Source: RGIG250 sp964540025
Lineage (GTDB): Bacteria; Bacillota; Negativicutes; Selenomonadales; Selenomonadaceae
Assembly (NCBI GenBank): GCA_964540025.1
Contig: CAZIKQ010000053.1
Location: 1 to 10,479 of the forward strand
Length of the DNA: 10,479 bases
Direction of reading: 5' to 3'
The position numbers were made by a program, and so were the translations under genes. The notes beneath the pieces were generated by a model that ran no database searches, was not told the DNA's origin, and was given only the letters and a program-made list of their open reading frames with translations. Shown in pieces: positions 1 through 6,510 of this stretch (position 1 is the first letter of the stretch; each line of letters begins with the position of its first letter).

Positions 1-60
1 GACACTCACTAAATTCGTCCATCGTTTCACTCGGACTTATTAAGTGAGTTAGTCTGGCCG

Positions 61-158
61 GAGGGGTGACTGCATAGCCGCGAAGTTATAAATCAGGCAA
101 TTGCTTGTCCTGTCACCCCTCAGTCGCTTTCAGCGACAGCTCCCCTACAGGGGAGCCT
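61..158. repeat. Palindromic dispersed repeat, first copy
   Basis: The stretch 115-146 is repeated exactly at 178-209. It contains a 6-bp stem (123-128 with 132-137, loop TTC) and an 8-bp stem (139-146 with 149-156, two-base loop). A 10-bp inverted repeat, GAGGGGTGAC at 61-70 and GTCACCCCTC at 112-121, suggests that the tail of one element lies next to the head of another. The pattern CCCCTCAGTC...GACAGCTCCCCT...AGGGGAGCC resembles non-coding palindromic elements scattered through Firmicute genomes; that family link is from memory. Nothing here looks coding. Confidence 0.7.
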
Positions 159-177
159 ATGAGATCGATTATAGGTT

Positions 178-209
178 ACCCCTCAGTCGCTTTCAGCGAC
201 AGCTCCCCT
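178..209. repeat. Palindromic dispersed repeat, second copy (partial)
   Basis: This is an exact 32-bp direct copy of 115-146, offset by 63 bp. It keeps the GTCGCT/AGCGAC stem but lacks the second half of the CTCCCCT/AGGGGAG hairpin, so it is a truncated element. Between it and the promoter at 318 the sequence (210-317) is AT-richer and I see no gene in it. Confidence 0.7.
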
Positions 210-317
210 CAAAGGATTGTAAGCCATAACATAAATTCGACTACATCACTTACTTTCTTAGGCTTGACATATTTTCCCCTCATGATCGGTTCCCTATCGG
301 CCAAGGATAAATCTGCC

Positions 318-346
318 TTGCAATAAGCTGTTCTTTTCGCTAAAAT
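318..346 (+). promoter_or_regulatory. Promoter of the Rpn-family gene
   Basis: A -35 box TTGCAA (318-323), a 17-bp spacer and a -10 box TAAAAT (341-346) fit a housekeeping sigma-factor promoter. Transcription would start near 353. This argues against translation from the GTG at 352 and for the GTG at 370. Confidence 0.6.
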
Positions 347-369
347 AAACGGTGAAGGGAAGTGTTGTC

Positions 370-1356
370 GTGCCCGATCCTCAGGAGCAGAAGCGTCTGT
401 ATGACGCGGCCTGTAAAAGCGTTTTGTCAGAAAAAAGTATTCTCGCCAATATTCTCAGGGATTGCGTAGAAGAATTTCACGGTTACGAAATCGTCGATAT
501 TGCAAACCGTTACATTCAGGGAAAGCCGGAGGTTGGCAATATCATTGTGGAGCCGGACGGGGTGCTGCGGGTCACCGGCCAGCAAACGGAAGACAAGTCG
601 GAGACGGAGGGCTCCGTCTTCTACGATATTCGTTTTAATGCGCTGGCTCCGGCGGGCGGTCATCCCATCAGGCTCATTATCAACGTGGAGGCGCAGAACG
701 ATTTTCACCCCGGCTATCCGCTGCTAAAGCGGGCTATCTACTATTGCAGCCGCCTGATTTCCAGCCAATACGGCTCTGTCTTTGTAAAGTCTCATTATGA
801 AAAAATCCAAAAGGTTTATTCTATCTGGATTTGTACAGCGCCCACAAAAAATTGGGCGTATACCATCACGCGCTATCGCCTGCAGGAGGAAAATATCGTG
901 GGTCAGGCGAAAGCGGCCCGGGAAGATTATGATTTGCTGACGCCGATTCTTGTCTGCCTGGGCAGCGAGCGTTATACTGAACTCACCGGCTTACTCAGAA
1001 TGCTCAATCTCGTTTTGATTGACAGCGTTGACTCAACTGAAAGACTGAGAACGCTTGAAAATGAATTTGACGTCAAAGTTACGCCGCATTTGGAAAGGGG
1101 GGTCGCAAAAATGTGTAATCTCAGCGAAGGCGTTGAAAGAAGAGGTATTAACCGCGGCATTGCCATTGGCGAAGCGAGAGGTATTACCATCGGCGAAGCG
1201 AGAGGTATTACCATCGGCAAAGAAAATAATATGCTTGCGGTGGCCTGCAATATGCTCAACCGTCAAAAATACTCTCTGGATGAAATCGCCGATATTTCCG
1301 GCCTGCCTCTGAATAAGGTACAGGAGCTTGCGGGCACGACAACTTCGGCAACCTGA
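370..1356 (+). CDS. Rpn family recombination-promoting nuclease / PD-(D/E)XK putative transposase
   Basis: This 328-residue protein matches the Rpn/YhgA-like PD-(D/E)XK nuclease family (putative transposases). Members of the family are DNA endonucleases linked to RecA-independent recombination; their cellular role is poorly known. The nuclease core is visible as YDIRF (catalytic Asp near residue 86) followed by the strand INVEAQ (Glu 107, Gln 109), a D...ExQ variant of the motif. It continues into the family-typical segments HPGYPLLKRAIYY and KVYSIWIC. Near the C-terminus is a Gly/Ile/Glu/Arg repeat linker (GEARGITI units), then a helix-turn-helix-like end, SLDEIADISGLPLNKVQEL. The GTG at 370 is preferred because AAGGGA (355-360) sits 9 bases upstream and the -10 box ends at 346; the in-frame GTG at 352 has neither in its favour. 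The gene stands alone, convergent with the next one, and has palindromic repeats upstream, which fits a mobile or accessory gene. No inactivating change is seen. Confidence 0.85.
   Translation: MPDPQEQKRLYDAACKSVLSEKSILANILRDCVEEFHGYEIVDIANRYIQGKPEVGNIIVEPDGVLRVTGQQTEDKSETEGSVFYDIRFNALAPAGGHPIRLIINVEAQNDFHPGYPLLKRAIYYCSRLISSQYGSVFVKSHYEKIQKVYSIWICTAPTKNWAYTITRYRLQEENIVGQAKAAREDYDLLTPILVCLGSERYTELTGLLRMLNLVLIDSVDSTERLRTLENEFDVKVTPHLERGVAKMCNLSEGVERRGINRGIAIGEARGITIGEARGITIGKENNMLAVACNMLNRQKYSLDEIADISGLPLNKVQELAGTTTSAT
1171..1218 (+). repeat. 24-bp tandem repeat in the Rpn-family gene
   Basis: Two perfect 24-bp copies (1171-1194 and 1195-1218) are preceded by a degenerate copy. They encode the eight-residue units EARGITIG in the linker before the C-terminal helix. 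Because 24 is a multiple of three, gain or loss of a copy would change linker length without breaking the frame. Repeats of this kind are common in this protein family. Confidence 0.9.
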
Positions 1357-1422
1357 GTTACGCCGCATAATGAAAAGAATCTGCTGAAAAATAATTTCCT
1401 ACCGAAAAACCCACAGTAAAAG

Positions 1423-1458
1423 ACCGTAAAGATGCGCGAGCATTTTACGGTTTTTTTT
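1423..1458 (+). terminator. Rho-independent terminator between convergent genes
   Basis: ACCGTAAA (1423-1430) pairs with TTTACGGT (1444-1451). The stem continues as ATGC/GCAT (1432-1435 with 1440-1443) past a single bulged G at 1431, with loop GCGA. Eight T bases follow (1451-1458), giving a strong terminator for the Rpn-family gene. On the minus strand the same hairpin is followed by CTTTTA, so it probably also ends transcription of the convergent gene that stops at 1504. Confidence 0.9.
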
Positions 1459-1503
1459 GCGTTCATTTTTAATTGTTTTCTTTAATATTTCCCCGGTCTT
1501 TTG

Positions 1504-2907
1504 TCAGAAAAAGCCAATCAGCCTCACCCAGTTATCGTTTTTGTCCACTACGTATTCCACCGCCAGGAAGTCGTGAAATTTGTACCGGAGAGCCGCCTCG
1601 CCCAAATGGTCGCCCCGGCGGTATTCATAGCTTAACCGCCACTTTGGCCGGAAGTCATAGGACAGGCCCCAGGTCAGCTGCCTACCGTGGAAATCATACC
1701 GCAGCTCTCCCCAGACATTCCTCTGCTTATCAAAGGCGTACCGATAGCCGGCGTCAAACCGGACGGTGGAATCCAGCGGATAAACGTCCAGCTGGCCAAA
1801 GAATTCATTTCCTCCACTGGGCAGATAGCCTGCTCTGAGACGGAACCTGATACTTTTGTCCGAACTGTAGCCGGCCGTTTTCTTCCGGCGGCCGATTTCT
1901 CCCCAGCCCTCGAGCCGCAGGTGATACCGCTCCGAATCGGTACGGCTCATAACGGTCAGTCGTTCACCGCCGGTTATAGTGACCTTTGTTTTTGCCCGCA
2001 GAACCTTCAGGTCAGACTCCCTGTCGAGGGAAGCAGCCAGCATATCCGCCAGCTCCCTTTCGTGACGGCGGACGAAGGCCACCGGCACTCCCGTGAGAAA
2101 ATTTGCTTTTGCCTCGTATTTTTCCCGGAAAGCCAACAGCGAAAAATTCGGCAACGTATCGGAACGCATACAGAGGTCAACGGAACGGACTACCGGCACC
2201 CGGGGATAGACGGTGATCCTGACCTTGGAAACCCGGTCAGCCTCAATGTCATAATCGGCCCGAAATTCCGGCAACCGTTCATTCATGTATTCATTCAGCT
2301 GCTTTTTCACCACGCCGTTTGTCCAGTCGGCCGCCGCCACCGGCAAACCGATGAGGCTGTCCCGGAAGACCGTCTCGATGCCCGCCAGATCCTGCTGAAC
2401 GAGACTGGCAATTATCGGGGTGAGTCCCTCCGCTTCGGTGGATATTTCCAGGGAATTGATGGTGGCATCCCAGGGAGAAAGGGAGACGGCTACCTGCACT
2501 GTCTCCTCCTTTCCCGGTTCCAGGCTGCAGCTGACTCCCGTAACGCTGTACCCAATGAGGACTTTGTCAAAAACGCTCCTGATTATCTCCTCGTTGGCCT
2601 TTCGCTTATCCGCGGCAGTGACGGAGTCCAGCGGCTGGCCCAGCAGGAGCTGACCGGCAATGGCCTCTATCGTGATCTCCATCCGCTTCCGGACAGCGGC
2701 AGGAATACTTTGGCTGCTGAGGCTGGCTCTTACCACGTCCACCCTTCCCGCCGCCTGAACCGGCGATAAAAAGGCGAACAGCATCAGAAGGCACAGCCCG
2801 GCTATCCCCCTTTTAGGCCACAGGAAAAAGAGGGAGAGGAGCCTCGTCCTCTCCCTCCCGGGAACCTCATATTTATCTGCGCTTTTGCAAGCAAATACAG
2901 CTTTCAT
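1504..2907 (-). CDS. Putative outer-membrane beta-barrel protein encoded directly after bamA
   Basis: I do not recognise a named family for this 467-residue protein. A hydrophobic signal segment (about residues 34-52, ending SPVQA) predicts export. It follows an unusually long N-terminal stretch of about 33 residues. Residues 55-325 look alpha/beta and periplasmic, with helices such as AVRKRMEITIEAIAGQLLLG and charged strands such as SKVRITVYPRVPVVRSVDL; POTRA-like folds are possible but unproven. Residues 327-467 show about ten short amphipathic aromatic strands (for example FDAGYRY, WGELRYDF, WGLSYDF) ending in WVRLIGFF, which resembles a BAM-recognised beta-signal. The ATG at 2907 has AAGGGA 6 bases upstream, overlapping the bamA stop codon, so translation is probably coupled. 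A terminator-like hairpin falls in codons 17-28, so a later non-ATG start (near residue 29) cannot be excluded. The protein may assist or be a substrate of BamA; that is inference from position. Confidence 0.75.
   Translation of the reverse strand: MKAVFACKSADKYEVPGRERTRLLSLFFLWPKRGIAGLCLLMLFAFLSPVQAAGRVDVVRASLSSQSIPAAVRKRMEITIEAIAGQLLLGQPLDSVTAADKRKANEEIIRSVFDKVLIGYSVTGVSCSLEPGKEETVQVAVSLSPWDATINSLEISTEAEGLTPIIASLVQQDLAGIETVFRDSLIGLPVAAADWTNGVVKKQLNEYMNERLPEFRADYDIEADRVSKVRITVYPRVPVVRSVDLCMRSDTLPNFSLLAFREKYEAKANFLTGVPVAFVRRHERELADMLAASLDRESDLKVLRAKTKVTITGGERLTVMSRTDSERYHLRLEGWGEIGRRKKTAGYSSDKSIRFRLRAGYLPSGGNEFFGQLDVYPLDSTVRFDAGYRYAFDKQRNVWGELRYDFHGRQLTWGLSYDFRPKWRLSYEYRRGDHLGEAALRYKFHDFLAVEYVVDKNDNWVRLIGFF
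2825..2857 (-). terminator. Terminator-like hairpin after bamA, inside the next gene's 5' end
   Basis: GAGGGAGAGGA (2830-2840) and TCCTCTCCCTC (2847-2857) form a perfect 11-bp GC-rich stem with a 6-base loop. On the minus strand the stem is followed immediately by TTTTT (2829-2825). This is a good intrinsic terminator about 60 bases after the bamA stop codon, yet it lies within codons 17-28 of the next reading frame. It may limit read-through from bamA into that gene. Confidence 0.65.
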
Positions 2908-2917
2908 TCTCTATCCC

Positions 2918-5125
2918 TTAGAAAGTACCGCCCATACTGAAGTGGACACGGCCTCCCTGACTGCCGTAACCATAGTCGAGGCGAACGGGGCCCATGGGAG
3001 TGTTCAGGCCGATACCGGCGCCGACGCTCTGATGCCAGCCATCCGGCCAGCCTCCGTCATCCCAGGCGCTGCCAAAGTCCGTGAAAATCGCCAGGTCAAC
3101 CTTCTTTACCAGCGGGAACCGATACTCCAGTGTCCCGTAGAAGGTGTGATCCCCCCGGAACTGGTCGTCCCGGTAACCGCGAAGGCTGTTCTGGCCGCCG
3201 ATGCGGTATTCGTTCGACTCGGGAATATGTCCATTGCCCCAGCCGTAAGCGGCGTGGAAGGCCACAACCTGGGCATGGCCCACCTTGAAGTAATGCTGGT
3301 CGTCATAGGTATATTTCTGATAATTGAAGTCCGCCCCAAACCCGGCAAATTCCAGCTGGAGACTCTGGCGGCTGCCCCGCTGGGGATTGTGGATATTATC
3401 CCGGGTATCGGTTACATGGTCGAGGATGATAGCCCGGGTAGTGCCGAAATTATCCTCGATCCACTGCCGGTCCTCACCGCCGTTCCGTTCCCCTTCCTTA
3501 TGCTCCACGTAAGAATCCTTCCGGTTCCGGAGGGTGATATAGTTGGTGACGTACTCAGACTGGGGACGGCTCACGGTAACTTCGCCGCCGCTGTACTTAC
3601 GCATATATTCTTCTATCTTGTGCCCATGGGTATTGTAATCGTAATACCGATAAGTCCGGTTGTAGACACTGAACCCGATGGCCGTTTCATGGCGGTCCAG
3701 CCAGGGCTTGTTGTACATGAAGCGCCAGCCGTGGGCGTCATCATCTTCGCCGGACATTTCAAAAATCGCGTTGATAGAATCGCCCTGGCCCAGGAAGTTG
3801 CGGTCGCCGATGCCCAGGAGGCCGATGATACCGTCCCGGCTGGAGTAACCGACGCCTACGGTGAAGGTACCGGTCCGCTTCTCGACCACATCGATTTCCA
3901 GCACCACGGAGTTCAGCTCTGTCCCCGGGTTCAGCTTCATGTTGACATCTTCAAAATATCCGAGATTGTACACGCGCTCCATGCCGCGGCGGGCCAGCTT
4001 GGCATTGAATGGCTCCCCCGGCTTCTGGCGCATTTCCCGGAGAACCACCTTGTCCTTGGTCTTCTTGTTGCCCTTGACCATATAGCCTTCCAATACGCCT
4101 TCGTTAATGGCGATCTTCAGCTTGCCTTCCTTGTCAATATCCAGGTTGCCGATCTTGACGAGGATGTAGCCATCCTCATGGTACTTGGCATCGATAGCCT
4201 GAACATCCTCATGGAGCTGGCGGGTATTGAGGACCTTGCCTTCCTCGGCCTTGATCATGTTGCGGATGGCTTCCGTTGACTGAACGGTATTGCCCACGAT
4301 CTCCAAGCTGTTAAGGCGGGGATTTTCCATTACGTGATAGGTAATGACCACCCCTTCCGGCACTTCCTGAAGGGTGGGGTAAAGGTCATAGAAATAACCG
4401 GTGTTGTAGATGGCGTCCCGGTCCTTTTCTACCGAGGCCAGAGTGTAAATGTCACCGGGGCGGGAAAGAACCGCCTGACGGGCATAGGAAGCAGTTTCTT
4501 CGCTGATCCCTTCAATGTCCACCGCCACGATGGTGCGGCCTACGTACCGGCCCAGACCGGAATTGACCGCCTCCTCATTCGGGCGGGATTTCACCCAGGT
4601 ATCGACCGTCTGATCCTGCGGGGCCGGACGGTCCTCACCGGCGGCAACTACGCTGGAGGTCTGCTCGCCCCCCTTGCGGTTTATCGCCTGGGAAACGGCG
4701 TCGTCGCCGATCTCCGACACCTCTGCCTGATCAACCGGCCGGGGAATACCCCCCTTACCCTCCTTCAGGAACTCGTCTATCCCGCTGTTATCGATGCGGT
4801 TTGCCCCGGCGGAGCTGCCGGGGACGATCTGGGGAGCCTCTTCCCCTTTGCGGTCGAAAGCGATGGCCTCCCGGAGGCTCTGTTTCTCCTCCTCGGTGCG
4901 CTCAGACTCTATCTTGCCGGACTTATTCTCTTCCTCCAGGGCGGCTCTCACCGCGGCGGCCAGCTCCGGATCTTCCGGTTCATGGTTGGCCTGAGGCGCC
5001 GCCTCGGCATTGCCGGCCGGCTGCGGGTCAGGGGCCGCAAAGGCCGGCACCGGCAGGAATGCAGTTGCGGCCAGAGCTACCGAGCAGGCCAGCCTGCCCA
5101 GGCCAAAGAACTTCTCTGTATTCAA
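2918..5125 (-). CDS. bamA: Outer membrane assembly factor BamA (Omp85 family)
   Basis: BamA is the central barrel of the machine that folds and inserts beta-barrel proteins into the outer membrane. The 735 residues show a signal peptide (1-30, ending PAFA), then a long acidic, Gln/Pro/Ala-rich, probably disordered region (31-190). Three POTRA-like repeats follow (about 195-268, 270-343 and 345-416), each with a GYF-, GYI- or GYF-type turn, against five in E. coli. The barrel covers 417-735. The loop-6 motif of the family is present as LRGYRDDQFRG (648-658), and the protein ends in HFSMGGTF with a terminal Phe. The start is TTG at 5125: a perfect AGGAGG (5133-5138) lies 7 bases upstream and no nearby ATG fits. 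It is the first gene of a two-gene unit with a promoter at 5195-5223. TamA or another Omp85 member is less likely, given the barrel motifs and length. Confidence 0.92.
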   Translation of the reverse strand: MNTEKFFGLGRLACSVALAATAFLPVPAFAAPDPQPAGNAEAAPQANHEPEDPELAAAVRAALEEENKSGKIESERTEEEKQSLREAIAFDRKGEEAPQIVPGSSAGANRIDNSGIDEFLKEGKGGIPRPVDQAEVSEIGDDAVSQAINRKGGEQTSSVVAAGEDRPAPQDQTVDTWVKSRPNEEAVNSGLGRYVGRTIVAVDIEGISEETASYARQAVLSRPGDIYTLASVEKDRDAIYNTGYFYDLYPTLQEVPEGVVITYHVMENPRLNSLEIVGNTVQSTEAIRNMIKAEEGKVLNTRQLHEDVQAIDAKYHEDGYILVKIGNLDIDKEGKLKIAINEGVLEGYMVKGNKKTKDKVVLREMRQKPGEPFNAKLARRGMERVYNLGYFEDVNMKLNPGTELNSVVLEIDVVEKRTGTFTVGVGYSSRDGIIGLLGIGDRNFLGQGDSINAIFEMSGEDDDAHGWRFMYNKPWLDRHETAIGFSVYNRTYRYYDYNTHGHKIEEYMRKYSGGEVTVSRPQSEYVTNYITLRNRKDSYVEHKEGERNGGEDRQWIEDNFGTTRAIILDHVTDTRDNIHNPQRGSRQSLQLEFAGFGADFNYQKYTYDDQHYFKVGHAQVVAFHAAYGWGNGHIPESNEYRIGGQNSLRGYRDDQFRGDHTFYGTLEYRFPLVKKVDLAIFTDFGSAWDDGGWPDGWHQSVGAGIGLNTPMGPVRLDYGYGSQGGRVHFSMGGTF

Positions 5126-5194
5126 AATATTACCTCCTGTCGCCGAATTCCCATCGGCTGTATCGGGTTTTTTGCAATAATGATATATCGGTTT

Positions 5195-5223
5195 ATTTTA
5201 GCATAGAACAAACAGTGAGTAAA
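5195..5223 (-). promoter_or_regulatory. Promoter of bamA
   Basis: On the minus strand TTTACT (5223-5218), a 17-bp spacer and TAAAAT (5200-5195) form a credible housekeeping promoter. Transcription would start near 5188, about 60 bases before the TTG start of bamA. It lies downstream of the terminator at 5301-5332, so bamA appears to be transcribed independently of coaD and its partners. Confidence 0.55.
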
Positions 5224-5300
5224 CCGCTCCGCAAAATATTATTTTTCCGCCCGCAGCCGCTACCCCTCTGCCTCCCAAATAAACCTTGTCCAACCCTCTA

Positions 5301-5332
5301 TAAATAAAGAAAAGCAGGAGAAAACTCCTGCT
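5301..5332 (-). terminator. Rho-independent terminator of the rsmD-coaD unit
   Basis: AGCAGGAG (5313-5320) and CTCCTGCT (5325-5332) form an 8-bp stem with a four-base loop. On the minus strand it is followed by TTTCTTTATTTA. It begins 9 bases past the stop codon of the coiled-coil gene and separates that unit from bamA. Confidence 0.88.
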
Positions 5333-5340
5333 GACTTTGC

Positions 5341-5841
5341 TCAGGCGTCCTCTCTTCCAAAGGAACGTCCCCTGTTCAATTCTTTTTTTGCCTGCTCAAG
5401 GATGTTCAGGGCGCTGCCCACATTGCCGATGAGATTATCAAAAACCGAGTTGGCGTAATTATCGGCATTCTCCTGAAGCTGGTAGGCATCCTTCATGGTC
5501 CGCTCTTTTATTTCCTTCTCCTGGGCCAGGGCCTGCTCCACGATCTGGCGGGCCCTGGCGTCGGCCTCCTGCTTCACGGCAGACTCATCCACGATCTTGT
5601 TGGCATAGGCCCGGGCCTCGCCGACGATGCGGTCGGCCTCCTCCTGGGCCCGGGCCAGCATATTATCCCGTTCGCCGACGATTTCAGCGGCCCGTTTCAG
5701 CTCATTGGGAAGCTCCTTCTTCAGGTCATCTATGAGGCGGATCAAATCAATTTCCTCAATGATGCACTTATTTGTAAACATCACATGCTTGCTGGATGCG
5801 ATAAGCTCCTCGATTTCATATAAAATATCACTGACTGCCAT
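5341..5841 (-). CDS. Coiled-coil protein, ATPase subunit H/B-like
   Basis: This is a 166-residue soluble protein without signal peptide or membrane segment. A conserved-looking N-terminus (MAVSDILYEIEELIASSK) is followed by a long, Ala/Glu/Arg-rich coiled coil (about 48-120, for example RAQEEADRIVGEARAYANKIV) and a shorter helix to about residue 155. Proteins of this make-up are often annotated as V-type ATPase subunit H-like, F-type subunit b-like or DivIVA-like, because such coiled coils score against one another; no ATPase motif is present. A role as a structural or cell-division-linked coiled coil is possible but unproven. The ATG at 5841 was chosen because AGGGGG lies 4 bases upstream; the in-frame GTG at 5859 has no ribosome binding site. 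It is the last gene after rsmD and coaD, separated from coaD by 180 bases that contain a dispersed repeat. Confidence 0.75.
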   Translation of the reverse strand: MAVSDILYEIEELIASSKHVMFTNKCIIEEIDLIRLIDDLKKELPNELKRAAEIVGERDNMLARAQEEADRIVGEARAYANKIVDESAVKQEADARARQIVEQALAQEKEIKERTMKDAYQLQENADNYANSVFDNLIGNVGSALNILEQAKKELNRGRSFGREDA

Positions 5842-5864
5842 ATTTCCCCCTGCTTTCACTAATC

Positions 5865-6010
5865 ATAATGCCATTATTCGGGAAAATGCCGCCGGCACAT
5901 CCCACCCGCCTGCACGGAACGACGATGGAGCCGTCAGCTCCATCCTGTCAGATAATGAATGCCCCGCCGCTTACCACTTTGAAGCGGGAGACAACTTTTT
6001 GCCGTTGCCA
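5865..6010 (-). repeat. Dispersed intergenic repeat of about 140 bp, copy A
   Basis: This stretch aligns with 8890-9027 and, more weakly, with 7128-7272. Shared blocks include GAAAATGC near the left end, ACGATGGAG, TCCAyCCTGTCA, CCGCCGCTTACC...TGAAGCGGGA and TTTnGCCGTT at the right. Copy A contains a perfect 8-bp stem (5924-5931 with 5937-5944) and a stem CCGCTT/AAGCGG (5967-5972 with 5982-5987, nine-base loop). It fills the gap between coaD and the coiled-coil gene and ends 24 bases before that gene's start. No reading frame is conserved between copies. Confidence 0.7.
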
Positions 6011-6021
6011 GCTGTCATATA

Positions 6022-6510
6022 TTAAAGAGACATTTCCTGCCGGCGCTTCACCAGCGCCCTGGCTACGCACTCCGGCACCAGATCTCCGTATTGCCCTCCG
6101 AAGGTAAATATCTCCCTTATGCAGGAGCTGCTTACAAAAGCGTAATCCTGCCGGGTCAGCATGAACACCGTATCAATATCCGGCGCTATGTGCTTCAGTG
6201 TCTGGGCCTGGGTAATTTCGTATTCATAATCCGTTACCGACCGGAGCCCCCGGACGACTACCGTGGCTCCCACTTCGTGGAGATACTCCGGCAGCAGACC
6301 GGAAAAGGAGCTGACGGTGAGATTGGGAATGTGGGCCGTTGATTCCCGAATGAGCCGCACTCTTTCCTCCTCGGAAAAAAACGGCTCCTTCCGGATATTG
6401 TGAAAAACCCCCACAATAACCTGATCGAACATCCTGGCCGCCCGCTCAAAAATATCTACGTGGCCATTAGTCACCGGATCAAAGCTGCCGGAGCAAACTG
6501 CCTTCGTCAT
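6022..6510 (-). CDS. coaD: Phosphopantetheine adenylyltransferase
   Basis: CoaD transfers AMP from ATP to 4'-phosphopantetheine, giving dephospho-CoA and pyrophosphate, the penultimate step of coenzyme A synthesis in the cytoplasm. The 162 residues match the family's usual length. The nucleotidyltransferase signature GSFDPVTNGH (8-17) carries the TxGH motif. RGLRSVTDYEYE (87-98) is the typical substrate-binding segment, and SSSCIREI (127-134) matches the conserved ISSSxxR/K region. The ATG at 6510 directly abuts the rsmD stop codon (TAGATG), with a GAGGA ribosome binding site 7 bases upstream inside rsmD, so the two genes are translationally coupled. The rsmD-coaD pairing is conserved across many Firmicutes. 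No odd residues were seen. Confidence 0.97.
   Translation of the reverse strand: MTKAVCSGSFDPVTNGHVDIFERAARMFDQVIVGVFHNIRKEPFFSEEERVRLIRESTAHIPNLTVSSFSGLLPEYLHEVGATVVVRGLRSVTDYEYEITQAQTLKHIAPDIDTVFMLTRQDYAFVSSSCIREIFTFGGQYGDLVPECVARALVKRRQEMSL

Noticed and set aside
4..49. Inverted repeat ACTCACT/AGTGAGT near the left edge as a possible terminator or RNA
   Set aside because: The stem is only seven bases with a long loop and no T-tract, and the upstream gene context is outside the window.
115..209. Two 32-bp direct repeats separated by 31 bases, resembling a minimal CRISPR array
   Set aside because: There are only two copies, the repeat carries two hairpins of a dispersed palindromic family also seen at the right end of the window, and no cas genes are present.
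264..269. Perfect TTGACA -35 box
   Set aside because: No -10-like hexamer lies 16-18 bases downstream; the TTGCAA/TAAAAT pair at 318-346 is a better promoter for the gene.
105..326. Open frame of 73 codons with a repeated PSVAFSDSSP peptide
   Set aside because: The peptide is only the translation of the 32-bp non-coding repeat; there is no ribosome binding site and the frame crosses the promoter of the next gene.
1687..2769. 360-codon open frame on the plus strand opposite the barrel protein gene
   Set aside because: Its translation has no recognisable domain, and the opposite frame has a signal peptide, barrel strands and a proper ribosome binding site.
2885..4279. 464-codon open frame on the plus strand opposite bamA
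   Set aside because: It is a shadow of the bamA codon pattern: hydrophobic low-complexity translation, no recognisable family and no ribosome binding site, while the minus strand clearly encodes BamA.
4334..5206. 290-codon open frame on the plus strand opposite the 5' part of bamA
   Set aside because: It overlaps the BamA signal peptide, linker and POTRA coding region and runs into the bamA promoter region; no domain is seen in its translation.
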